Assembly: GCF_030433675.1 (NCBI RefSeq)
Contig: NZ_JAROCB010000003.1
Coordinates: forward strand, 1 to 64,000
Source of the DNA: Leifsonia virtsii
GTDB lineage: Bacteria; Actinomycetota; Actinomycetes; Actinomycetales; Microbacteriaceae
Direction: 5' to 3'
DNA length: 64,000 bases
Position 1 is the first letter of the stretch, and every line of letters begins with the position of its first letter. The notes below the pieces were generated by a model, which had not been told where the DNA came from, did not search any database, and saw only the letters and a list, made by a program, of their open reading frames with translations. The position numbers and the translations under genes are program-made. Shown here piece after piece: positions 36,452-44,289 of the stretch.

Positions 36452-36661
36452 TCAGACACGAACGGCTGAGTAGCCCGCCTCCTTGACCGCGGCGAAGACT
36501 TGCGCGTCATCAAGGTCGGTCGCGCTGGTCAGAACCAGCTTGCCGGTTGTTGCGGACACGTCGATGTTTTCGATACCTGCGATCTGTTCCACTTCTTCGC
36601 GGACCGACATCTCACAGTGACCGCAGGTCATCCCGGTGACTTCATACTCAGTAGTCGACAT
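36452..36661 (-). CDS. copZ: Copper chaperone CopZ
   Basis: 69 residues, a single HMA fold with GMTCGHCEMSV (CxxC) and the usual ending AGYSAVRV. It hands Cu(I) to CopA. ATG 36661 has GGAGGA six bases upstream; the upstream in-frame ATG at 36667 touches that site. Two CsoR-like boxes lie 17-68 bases upstream. Confidence 0.92.
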   Translation of the reverse strand: MSTTEYEVTGMTCGHCEMSVREEVEQIAGIENIDVSATTGKLVLTSATDLDDAQVFAAVKEAGYSAVRV

Positions 36662-36677
36662 TGTCATTCCTCCAGCA

Positions 36678-36694
36678 ATACGGGCAAGGGGTAT
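36678..36694. promoter_or_regulatory. CsoR-like box 1 upstream of copZ
   Basis: On the minus strand ATACCCCTTGCCCGTAT: ATAC/GTAT ends with C-rich inner part. It lies 16 bases before the copZ start, so binding would block transcription start. Confidence 0.55.
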
Positions 36695-36712
36695 CCCTCC
36701 CTCAACAACATG

Positions 36713-36729
36713 ATACCCCCGGCCCGTAT
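36713..36729. promoter_or_regulatory. CsoR-like box 2 upstream of copZ
   Basis: ATACCCCCGGCCCGTAT on the plus strand, same design as box 1, 35 bp away and in opposite orientation. It may also affect the end of the multicopper oxidase operon region. Confidence 0.55.
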
Positions 36730-36794
36730 TCCCGCCAAAGTGGGCATGCACCACGAAGGTGCCAAGCTGTTCGCGCGGACAGTCGACGCGGCTG

Positions 36795-38309
36795 CTATTT
36801 CTGGTAGGCGAGCACGGCCATCATGCCGGACTCGCCGTGGTAGATGTTGTGGCAGTGGCTTAGCCAGAGGCCGGGGTTATCGGCGTCGAAGTCGACACGA
36901 AGAGTCTTGCCCGGAAGTACGATCGAGGTGTCTTTGCGGGGACCGCGGCCGGGGTGTTGATACGTGTGCCCGTGCAGGTGCATCGGATGCCACATGGTGG
37001 TGTCGTTGACAAATTCCAGTTGCACCCGCTCCCCCTGGTGAACCGCGAGGGCATCTTGCAAGGGCCGGTCCGGATTGAACTGTCGGCCGTTGATTGCCCA
37101 CTTGTACGAGTTCATGCTGCCGGACAGCTTCATTTGCACCGTGCGGTCGACGGCGCGTGGCCTCAGCTGCACCGCGTCGTCCGCGATCAGATCTTCGGCC
37201 ACCCCCACCCGCGGCGAGTTCAGCTCGGGCAGCGTCTTCAGGGGCGCTGGCGCGGCCCCAGTGCCGGTGCGGAGGATGGCGTATGCGGCGGCGTCCTTGC
37301 CCTCGGCGGATGCAACGAGTGGGAAGACTCCGTCGCCGGCGGTGACGATGACGTCGTAGCGCTCCCCCATCCCGATTAGGACACTGTCGACCTCGCGATG
37401 CCGGACGGGGTACCCGTCGGTGTGGGTGATTGTCAGGGTGTGGCCGCTGATAGCGACCCGGAATGCAGTATCGGCGCCAGCGTTGATGAACCGGATCCGA
37501 ATTTTCGATCCGGGTTTGCTTGTGAAGGTTTCCGGGTCAGCAGCGGGCCGGCCATTGATCAGATAGAGCGGGTAGTAGACGTCGCCGGTGTCGCCACCGA
37601 GCAATGCCGAGTTGGTGCCCATCAGCATGTTTCCCATCCTCATGAGCATTCCGTTCATCCCCATTGCCCCCATCCCTTTGGAGAGATCGTTCAAGACTTG
37701 GTCGGGTGTGCTGGTTACTCCATCGAGCCAGTCGTCGAGGATGACGATCCATTCTTGGTCGTAGCTCAGGGGTTCTCGCGGATCGTCGATGATCAGCGCT
37801 CCATAGAGGCCCCGGTCGATTTGCACGCCGACGTGCGGGTGGAACCAGTAGGTTCCCGGGTGCTCGGCAGTAAAGCTATAGCGGAAGGCGTCTCCGGCAG
37901 CGATCGGGTTCTGGGTCAGCGGAGGCACACCGTCCATGTCGTTGCGCAGAGCAACGCCATGCCAATGCACCGAGGTGGACGCAGGTAACCGGTTCGAGAC
38001 GTTCGCCTGGATAGTGTCACCGGCACGAGCGCGGATGACGGGAGCCGGTGTTGACCCGAACGTCCACGTGTCAGCGATCCGACCCGCAAGATCGAGTTGG
38101 GATGGTTGGGCGTCCAATGCCACGGCAGTGACCCGCCCGGTGCGCTGGCGCGCCTTCTCCGCCGCTGCAATGGCTGCGGACGTCGGGGATATCAGAGCGG
38201 GTGTTGCCGGGGTGCACGCAGCAAGCGCGGCCAGGGTGGCGGCACCGATGCTCGCGCTGAGAAAGGTGCGTCGGGTGAATGGGCGTGGGTGTTGAGCAGA
38301 AAGCGGCAT
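36795..38309 (-). CDS. Multicopper oxidase (Tat-exported lipoprotein)
   Basis: 504 residues. The N-terminus holds a twin-arginine motif (TRRTFLSASIG) and a lipobox-like LAAC, so a Tat lipoprotein is likely. All four copper motifs are present: HWHG (about 115), WFHPH (about 156), HPMHLHGH (about 440) and HCHNIYHGESG (about 484). A Met-rich stretch (GMGAMGMNGMLMRMGNMLMG) suits cuprous oxidase activity as in CueO. ATG 38309 is preferred (GAGG six bases upstream); 38321 is an alternative. Oxidises Cu(I) outside the membrane. Confidence 0.92.
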   Translation of the reverse strand: MPLSAQHPRPFTRRTFLSASIGAATLAALAACTPATPALISPTSAAIAAAEKARQRTGRVTAVALDAQPSQLDLAGRIADTWTFGSTPAPVIRARAGDTIQANVSNRLPASTSVHWHGVALRNDMDGVPPLTQNPIAAGDAFRYSFTAEHPGTYWFHPHVGVQIDRGLYGALIIDDPREPLSYDQEWIVILDDWLDGVTSTPDQVLNDLSKGMGAMGMNGMLMRMGNMLMGTNSALLGGDTGDVYYPLYLINGRPAADPETFTSKPGSKIRIRFINAGADTAFRVAISGHTLTITHTDGYPVRHREVDSVLIGMGERYDVIVTAGDGVFPLVASAEGKDAAAYAILRTGTGAAPAPLKTLPELNSPRVGVAEDLIADDAVQLRPRAVDRTVQMKLSGSMNSYKWAINGRQFNPDRPLQDALAVHQGERVQLEFVNDTTMWHPMHLHGHTYQHPGRGPRKDTSIVLPGKTLRVDFDADNPGLWLSHCHNIYHGESGMMAVLAYQK

Positions 38310-38434
38310 GGCAGACCTCATGGGGCAGAGCAGAGCAAAAGGAGAGGGGCCCGGTGAGGTGGCGCAGGGGGAATGCGGGTCCCACCCCACCGGGGTCAAT
38401 GCAGGCGCGAGTCAAGGATCGCGTCCCGCGCACG

Positions 38435-39091
38435 CTAGCCGAGGGTCGTCAGCATGGCTTTCATATCGGCGATCTCCGCAGTTTGGGAGTTGACGATGTT
38501 GTCGGCGAGCTTCATGGCGGCACCGTCCTTGCCACCCGACTGTTCCTGCTTGGCCATGGTGATCGCACCTTCGTGGTGCTGGATCATTAGGGTGAGGAAT
38601 TGCTTGTCGAACGCAGTCCCGGTTGCGGCCTTCAGGCTGTCCATGTTCTGCGCGGTCATCCCAGGCATCGAACCCATGCTGGAGGAATCGGTAGGCATCG
38701 GCGTGGACATGTCCATTCCGGACATGTCGTCGGGGGTCGGCGAGCTCGAGCTCATTCCGGGCATAGTGACCGGTTCACCCCACGACTTCAGCCAGGACTT
38801 CATCTGTTCGATCTCGGGCTGCTGGGCGGCTTTGATTTTCTCGGCCAGGTCCTTGACCTGTGTTGAGGCGGCACGGGATGGGGCGAGGTCGGCCATTTCG
38901 ATGGCGCCTTGGTGGTGCACGATCATCATCTGCGCGAATGTGACGTCTTGCGCGTTGTGCGCCGCGGCGGGTGTCGAGGACATACCGGACATGCCGGACA
39001 TGTCTCCCATGCCGGAACCGGTGCAGGCTGTGAGGAGGCCACCAGCGGCCAAGACCACGCCGGCAAGGGCGAGACGAGGTGCGATTTTCAT
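38435..39091 (-). CDS. DUF305 (ferritin-like) lipoprotein
   Basis: 218 residues, lipobox LLTAC (Cys23), a Met/Ser/Gly-rich linker, then a DUF305 helical domain with two copies of a metal-like motif: IVHHQGAIEMA and IQHHEGAITMA. An internal Met/Pro/Ser-rich loop (TMPGMSSSSPTPDDMSGMDM) is inserted between helices. DUF305 proteins commonly neighbour copper oxidases and are proposed to bind copper. Start ATG 39091. Confidence 0.88.
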   Translation of the reverse strand: MKIAPRLALAGVVLAAGGLLTACTGSGMGDMSGMSGMSSTPAAAHNAQDVTFAQMMIVHHQGAIEMADLAPSRAASTQVKDLAEKIKAAQQPEIEQMKSWLKSWGEPVTMPGMSSSSPTPDDMSGMDMSTPMPTDSSSMGSMPGMTAQNMDSLKAATGTAFDKQFLTLMIQHHEGAITMAKQEQSGGKDGAAMKLADNIVNSQTAEIADMKAMLTTLG

Positions 39092-39165
39092 CAGTACTCC
39101 AAAGGATTGGTTTGGGATTTCGAGGTTGTATCCGATGGGAGAAGCAGAGCTCTCCCCGGGAGCCT

Positions 39166-39603
39166 TTAAATCCGCAAAACCTGGAGAACCAGAGTGCGAT
39201 CGCGGGCACGCACCGCGATCTCTTGTCGCCATTGCGCGATCAATCGAGGCGCGCCGAAGGAAAGTTTGTTCCCCAACGGGGAAGCGAGCAGGAAAAGCAG
39301 GGCGGCGCCGAGCAAGAACAGGCAGGCGTGCATGGTGTCGTGGCTCATCGGTGCGACTAGCGGGGGCGTGGAGGTGCGTGCCACGTCCGCCGCGACCGAG
39401 GGATGTTGGGTGGTGGGCCCAACCAGAGAAGAGGCCATGGTCGTTAGGTCGCTATGGGCGGAGTCCTCGGGGGATGTGGCCGTCATGGGCATGTCGATTC
39501 CCGTGTGCATGGCAGCGATTCCCGAGATGAGTGCGAGCACCATCAGTACCCGACCGGCGATCGTCGCCGCTCGGGTCGGGGGCCGTGCGCTGTCCCTGTC
39601 CAT
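39166..39603 (-). CDS. DUF6153-like small membrane protein
   Basis: 145 residues: N-terminal membrane segment (RVLMVLALISGIAAMHTG), a Thr/Ser/Met/His-rich exported loop, a second hydrophobic segment (CLFLLGAALLFLLAS) and C-terminal TLVLQVLRI. The His/Met-rich loop (TGIDMPM, MSHDTMHAC) could bind copper. A CsoR-like box begins 10 bases upstream. First gene of the DUF305/oxidase unit. The family name is from memory. Confidence 0.6.
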   Translation of the reverse strand: MDRDSARPPTRAATIAGRVLMVLALISGIAAMHTGIDMPMTATSPEDSAHSDLTTMASSLVGPTTQHPSVAADVARTSTPPLVAPMSHDTMHACLFLLGAALLFLLASPLGNKLSFGAPRLIAQWRQEIAVRARDRTLVLQVLRI

Positions 39604-39613
39604 CTCCTCAAGA

Positions 39614-39630
39614 ATACCCACCAGTGGTAT
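39614..39630. promoter_or_regulatory. CsoR-like box upstream of DUF6153-like gene
   Basis: ATACCCACCAGTGGTAT, arms ATACC-C/ G-GGTAT-type with one mismatch, 10 bases before the start codon at 39603. Confidence 0.6.
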
Positions 39631-39738
39631 CGCAGGGAAACCGGTGCGGGGCATTCTCAGCTCCGTACTTCAGACCCGGTCTCTGCGGCACTGCTGGTGC
39701 TCTGCCCGGCTTCGTCTACGGTGCGGCGAGAGGGCTGG

Positions 39739-41064
39739 TTACATTGGGTCGTTGATGTGAAGATGGTTGCAGGTGTCGTAGAAGTCTTGAAAGTTGCGCA
39801 GGGCGGGTTCGTTTCCCGCCTTCGCTCGACAGTTGTTTTGGCCAAGGCCCGAACCGTACGGCATCCTCGGGTCGAGTATGCGGATCAACGCCAGGGAGTT
39901 GCCGTCTGCGCCGGTCGCCTGGCTGCCGCCGAGGCTATAGAAGTCCACCGCGTGGCCACCACCTCCGGCATAGTGCTGCGAGTAAATCCCAGCACCTTCG
40001 ATCTGGCCGGTACAGCGCCGGTTGATGTCGCTGACGCCGACGCTTGCGAAGGTGTGCAAGGCGATCACGATGACCTGCAGGACTTGGGTGTCGATCCCGC
40101 AGTTCGGGACCGAGCGGCCCTCCGCGATCCATCGGATCTCCATGATGTGGTCGGGGGAAGAGCCGGAAAGTTGGCCAGCCGCGACGTACCCCATGAGCTC
40201 TTGGGCGAGGGCGCGGGCGTCGGAGGACACCGGGGCGCTGGATCCGGCAGCGCGAGCGGCGGCCGCGGCGGCCGCTTCGGCTGCCGCTCGTGCCGCAACG
40301 CCGGCCTGATACTGCTGTTCCGTCGTAGCGGTGGCGCTGGTCAGCGACGCAAGTTGGGCCTGCAGCTCGTTCTCGTGGGCGGTTTGTGCAGCAAGCGACG
40401 CAATCATGTCCTTCTGTGCCTGGACCGCTTTGGTCAACGCGGTCTTCGCGGTAGCGGCAAGTGTGGCGAGAGCGTCCTTCGCGGCAACGGCCTGATCGCT
40501 GGCGGCCTTTGCGTTGTTGCTGTCCTGCGCTGCCTGCGAGTACAGCCGGTTGATGGTCGATGTCAGCTTGCCCAGACTACTCAGGCGATAGAGCAGGCCC
40601 GCTCGGTCTGAGGACTTGCTGATCAGTAGCGTGCCGGTGAGATTGGGACCGCCTGTGCGGGCGAGCTTCGCCATGACTGTCGCCGCCTGCTGGTGGGAGG
40701 TTTCGGACTTGATCTTCAGCTGGGCGGCTGCGGCTGTGAGCGTATCCGCTTTGTTTTGGCCCGCTGTGAGTGCGAGCTGGGCTGCTTCGTTTTCTTTTTC
40801 GCGGGCAACGGCGGCGTCCTCGGCCGCTTTGACTTGCGTCTTGAGATTCGAAATCAGCGCGGTGATCGCATTGACTTGGCGCTGTTTTGCTGCCTCGTTT
40901 GAACGTGCGGCTTGAACGTCACCCCACGATGGATAAGTATCGGCCATCGCTTTGGGGGCGGTGATGCCGCCCGAGGCGGTGATGAGGACTGCGATCATCA
41001 GGCCAGCCCAAAGTCTCCACGAGCCCATGCCGCGCGGGGGAGTTGAGGCGTGACGTCGTAGCAT
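39739..41064 (-). CDS. Secreted coiled-coil protein with M15-like peptidase domain
   Basis: 441 residues. Signal peptide ends near ITAPKAMA-DTYP. Residues 40-270 are a long coiled coil (CwlO/RipA/EnvC type) with an Ala-rich hinge. The C-terminal ~165 residues contain VGVSDINRRCTGQIEGAG, HYAGGGGHAVDFYSL and CNHLHIND; the H...D and HLH spacing resembles zinc peptidases of family M15. The same C-terminal domain recurs in the gene at 51523, and the coiled coil recurs in the gene at 47614. Likely an FtsEX-type-regulated or autonomous wall hydrolase. Confidence 0.7.
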   Translation of the reverse strand: MLRRHASTPPRGMGSWRLWAGLMIAVLITASGGITAPKAMADTYPSWGDVQAARSNEAAKQRQVNAITALISNLKTQVKAAEDAAVAREKENEAAQLALTAGQNKADTLTAAAAQLKIKSETSHQQAATVMAKLARTGGPNLTGTLLISKSSDRAGLLYRLSSLGKLTSTINRLYSQAAQDSNNAKAASDQAVAAKDALATLAATAKTALTKAVQAQKDMIASLAAQTAHENELQAQLASLTSATATTEQQYQAGVAARAAAEAAAAAAARAAGSSAPVSSDARALAQELMGYVAAGQLSGSSPDHIMEIRWIAEGRSVPNCGIDTQVLQVIVIALHTFASVGVSDINRRCTGQIEGAGIYSQHYAGGGGHAVDFYSLGGSQATGADGNSLALIRILDPRMPYGSGLGQNNCRAKAGNEPALRNFQDFYDTCNHLHINDPM

Positions 41065-41525
41065 TCAGGGTCCGAATCGTATGTGCGAAGCCGTAGCCTT
41101 CGGAAAGAGATGGGTCGTTGGCTTCCCGACGCTAACCTGTGACCGCTTCTCCCTCCCCCGCAACACGCCGTCAGCGAATTCGAGGAGGGTTCGACGCGCG
41201 ATCTTCTCATTCGCAGGAGTTTGCGACGCCCCGCCGATACTGCCTGCGGGTGAACGGAGCGTAGATTCATCGTGGCGCGTTGGAGTGGTCTCGAACGACC
41301 GGGAGATCCCTGCCCCGTCGGCGCGGTTTGCTGTCGACACCATGAATATTGCCCCCGGGCGGCGCGATGACGGTCCTCTGAGGGGCCCTGCCCGGAAAAA
41401 TGGTTGATTTGCTGCCAGCTCAATCACCACACCACCACCACGGGGTCGAGTTGGCCCGTGATGGCACCTGACCATCGACACGACATATCGTCGTTCTGCG
41501 GTGTCCGTGGAAGCGCACTGTCTCG
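41065..41525. other. Intergenic stretch between envelope genes
   Basis: 461 bases upstream of the coiled-coil/M15 gene. Open frames exist on both strands but have no motif, signal or ribosome-binding site I trust. A CCCGACGCTAACCTG string at about 41136 recalls part of the c-di-AMP riboswitch, but it is in the wrong order and direction. Confidence 0.35.
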
Positions 41526-41693
41526 TCACATTCTCATTGAAAACATAGAGAGGAAGAGGGCGAGCGCGCCAACGGCGACAAGGACTACGGCACCGAGGAT
41601 AAGGAGGCGATGTTTACGGGCCTTCGCCGGGAGCACGGGTTCAGGCGCAGCTCGGGTTTCCCACCAGGGCCGCTCATTCTGATTGTCTGGCAC
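41526..41693 (-). CDS. Small single-pass membrane protein (55 aa)
   Basis: 55 residues: basic, Pro-rich cytosolic start (PDNQNERPWWETRAAPEPVL), then KARKHR and one membrane segment LLILGAVVLVAVGALALFL. GTG 41693 with GGAG upstream is chosen over a longer frame that would overlap the DUF3566 gene. Last gene of the cytochrome c maturation operon. Confidence 0.5.
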   Translation of the reverse strand: MPDNQNERPWWETRAAPEPVLPAKARKHRLLILGAVVLVAVGALALFLSMFSMRM

Positions 41694-41736
41694 TTTTCTC
41701 CTTCCTGCCGAGCTGTGTAGCGGCGCCGCTGGGGCG

Positions 41737-42141
41737 TCAGTCTTGTCTGAATCCGATGAAGAGTCCGCCGGTGGCTTTGGAACTGAGGTTGTAAAGCAGT
41801 GCGATAAGCATCCCGCCCACCATGGTGGCGAGCGCACCGACGAGTCCTACCGCGACCGATCCGACGAGCACGGTTCCGAGGTTGATTACTTTGGCAACGC
41901 TTGAGGCGGAGGATGCCGTGGTTTCACCCGCCGGGCCGGAGAGGAGGGAATCGATCTGTTGGAACGCGCCGATTTGATTAAGGATCGTCCAGAGGAGGGC
42001 GCTGGCCAGTATGGTGACTGCGGCCATGATCAGGCCGACTAGGAGGGACACCTTCGCCATCGACCACACACCCGTGTAGACAAGGTGAAGTCGGGCGTCG
42101 TTGTGTTCTGCGCTTTCGCCGATGTTGTGTTGTCTGTTCAT
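41737..42141 (-). CDS. DUF3566 membrane protein
   Basis: 134 residues with the DUF3566 layout: LHLVYTGVWSMAKVSLLVGL, a first membrane segment, an extracellular loop with FQQIDSLLSG, and a second segment ending LIALLYNLSSKATGGLFIGF. Core actinobacterial copies sit near gyrA; this one is in the cytochrome c operon. GGAG lies five bases before ATG 42141. Function unknown. Confidence 0.8.
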   Translation of the reverse strand: MNRQHNIGESAEHNDARLHLVYTGVWSMAKVSLLVGLIMAAVTILASALLWTILNQIGAFQQIDSLLSGPAGETTASSASSVAKVINLGTVLVGSVAVGLVGALATMVGGMLIALLYNLSSKATGGLFIGFRQD

Positions 42142-42176
42142 AGGAACTCCTTCGGGGCGTTTGTCGGGCGGGTTGG

Positions 42177-42920
42177 TCAAATCGGGAGTGTGACCCCGCC
42201 GATGAGGGCTTGGAGGCTGTAGATCCACGCGGTCCAGACTCCGGTGACCATGAGGACGCCGATCACGATCAGGACGGTGCCGCCGGCGATGTTGATGGCT
42301 CGGATGTGTCGACGGAGGAAGCTGATGGCGCCGGTCGCCCAACCGATTCCGAGGGCGAGGAGGACAAAGGGAATGCCGAGGCCGATTGAGTAGAAGCCGG
42401 TCAGGATGGCGCCGCGCGCGGCGGATTGACTGGACAGGCTGAGCGAGAGGACGGCGGCAAGGGTGGGTCCCATGCAGGGTGTCCAGCCGAGCCCGAAGAC
42501 GATTCCGAGCAGGGGTGCGCCGATGATGCCGGTCGAGGGACGGATGGGCAATTTCAGGGTGCGTTGGAAGAACGAGAAGGTGCCGATAAAGGCCAGGCCC
42601 ATCACGATCACTAGAAGGCCGAGCAGACGGGTGATGAGGTCTTGCCAGCGCACCAGCCAGGACCCGAAGGCGCCGAACAGGGCACCGTAGGCGATGAACA
42701 CGATGGCAAAGCCGAGGACGAAAAGCGCGACTCCGGTGGCGGTTCGACGTCGGCTGACGCGCCCCGTGGACCCGGTGACTCCTCCGACATAGGCCAGATA
42801 CCCGGGCACCAACGGGAGCACGCATGGGGAGGCGAACGAAACCAGCCCGGCGAAGATCGCGATCGGGATGGCCAGTAGCAGTCCGCCGTTGGCGATGATG
42901 GAGGCGAATTGTGCGCCCAC
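42177..42920 (-). CDS. ccdA: Cytochrome c maturation thiol-disulfide transporter CcdA
   Basis: 247 residues, six membrane segments. Redox cysteines are in [20 protein letters not shown] (TM1) and [11 protein letters not shown] (TM4). CcdA carries electrons from cytoplasmic thioredoxin to exported thioredoxin-like proteins such as the TlpA encoded in this operon. GTG 42920 is the most likely start since the longer frame overlaps the previous gene. Confidence 0.9.
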   Translation of the reverse strand: MGAQFASIIANGGLLLAIPIAIFAGLVSFASPCVLPLVPGYLAYVGGVTGSTGRVSRRRTATGVALFVLGFAIVFIAYGALFGAFGSWLVRWQDLITRLLGLLVIVMGLAFIGTFSFFQRTLKLPIRPSTGIIGAPLLGIVFGLGWTPCMGPTLAAVLSLSLSSQSAARGAILTGFYSIGLGIPFVLLALGIGWATGAISFLRRHIRAINIAGGTVLIVIGVLMVTGVWTAWIYSLQALIGGVTLPI

Positions 42921-42966
42921 TAGGTCACCGCCGATCGGCGCCAATTGGGGTGCGGGAGGAGTCTGA

Positions 42967-43245
42967 TCATTTCTGGCCAGCAGTGATGGCACCGGCGAGA
43001 ATGAGGGCTGCGGCCATCGGGTATCCGGCGGCAAGGTCGACCCAGCCGGGGGGCTGTGCGCCAAAGACGCCGAGATGGGCGAGCCAATGTTGCAGGCCAA
43101 CCAGGAATCCGATCAGCATGATCAGTTGGCCGACGCGCAGGAACCGGCGTTTGCGTAGGTAGCGGGCACGCAATTGCTCCGGGGTTGGTTTGGCTTCCTC
43201 GTGAGTGGAACGTCGCCGAGGAGATTCTGCGTTCTTGCGAGCCAT
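42967..43245 (-). CDS. Small membrane protein in cytochrome c operon (92 aa)
   Basis: 92 residues: Lys/Arg/Glu-rich N-terminus ([19 protein letters not shown]), then two hydrophobic segments ([20 protein letters not shown] and [13 protein letters not shown]) containing His. I do not recognise the family. Sandwiched between ccsB and ccdA, it is likely an accessory of haem/cytochrome c assembly. Confidence 0.6.
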   Translation of the reverse strand: MARKNAESPRRRSTHEEAKPTPEQLRARYLRKRRFLRVGQLIMLIGFLVGLQHWLAHLGVFGAQPPGWVDLAAGYPMAAALILAGAITAGQK

Positions 43246-43290
43246 GGTTGCCTTCCTGCTGCTGTTTGTGGTTGATGGGGGTGGTTGGTT

Positions 43291-44289
43291 TCAGAGGCCG
43301 CTGTAGGAGTGCAGGCCTTTGAAGAAGACATTGACGATGCCGAAGTTGAACATGACCGCGGAGAAGCCGATAATCGCCAGCCAGGCCGAGCGGGATCCGC
43401 GCCAGCCGCGGGTGGCGCGAGCGTGGATGTAGCCGGCGTAAAGGACCCAGATGATGAAGGTCCACACTTCCTTGGTGTCCCACCCCCAGTAGCGCCCCCA
43501 GGCCTTTTCTGCCCAGATCGCACCGGCCATCAGCGTGAAGGTCCAGAGGATGAAACCGACGATGTTGATCCGGTACGCCAGGTTCTCCAGGGTGCCGGAG
43601 CTGGGAAGGGTTGCCAGAAACCGAAGCGGGGCTGGTCGGCCGTCGGCGATCTGAGTCTCTCTGCGTGTCTGCAGGAGTTGTACGGCGGAAAGCGCGAAGC
43701 CGATCGCGAAGAAGCCGGTAGCGATGATCGCGACCATCACGTGAATGACGAGCCAGTATGACTGCAACGCAGGCGGTAACGGTGCGACCTCGACGTAGTA
43801 GCGCATGCTAGAGATCCCCAGGAGGATCAGCACAAGCCCGGTGACGAAGGAGCCGAGGAATCTTAGGTCGTACCTGAGCGTGATGACGAGGAAGACGCCG
43901 ACGATGAGCAGGGTGCCGGTCATCGAGAATTCATACATATTTGCCCACGGCACACGTCCGGCGGCGATGCCGCGGAAAATGTCGGCGCCGAGTTGGACGA
44001 TGAAGGCGAGGACGGTGAGTGAGTAGCCGGTGCGTAAGCTCGCCGACCCCAACCTCGAGGAGTCGGCCCGGTCCACGGATCCGCGGATGAGGGTTGTCGT
44101 TCGTGCCGGACCGGGCGTGTTGCTGGCCGCCGCTTCTTGCGCGCGCCGAGCGACGGCGCTAGGGACGGCGGCGGTCGCGTGAGCGCTGCGCCGGGCGAGG
44201 TCCAGCGCGAAAGCAATGAACGCTGCCGCGTAGAGGACCATCGAGCAGATAAGCAAGATGACGGAGATCTGTGACAAAGAGTCGGTCAC
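43291..44289 (-). CDS. ccsB: System II cytochrome c synthase subunit CcsB (CcsA/ResC-type)
   Basis: 332 residues, about eight membrane segments. The haem-handling WWD-type motif is visible: WAEKAWGRYWGWDTKEVWTF. Conserved His residues flank it (VIHVMVAI, GYIHARA). With ResB it ligates haem to CXXCH apocytochromes outside the membrane. Its start overlaps the resB stop (ATGA). Confidence 0.92.
   Translation of the reverse strand: MTDSLSQISVILLICSMVLYAAAFIAFALDLARRSAHATAAVPSAVARRAQEAAASNTPGPARTTTLIRGSVDRADSSRLGSASLRTGYSLTVLAFIVQLGADIFRGIAAGRVPWANMYEFSMTGTLLIVGVFLVITLRYDLRFLGSFVTGLVLILLGISSMRYYVEVAPLPPALQSYWLVIHVMVAIIATGFFAIGFALSAVQLLQTRRETQIADGRPAPLRFLATLPSSGTLENLAYRINIVGFILWTFTLMAGAIWAEKAWGRYWGWDTKEVWTFIIWVLYAGYIHARATRGWRGSRSAWLAIIGFSAVMFNFGIVNVFFKGLHSYSGL

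Noticed and set aside
41120-41290. Pieces resembling a c-di-AMP (ydaO) riboswitch before a wall-hydrolase gene
   Set aside because: CCCGACGCTAACCTG and GGGTGAAC are on the strand opposite to the gene and in reversed order, so they cannot form the aptamer.
41081-41407. 108-codon plus-strand frame in the 461-base gap
   Set aside because: It overlaps an equally long minus-strand frame, and neither shows coding features.
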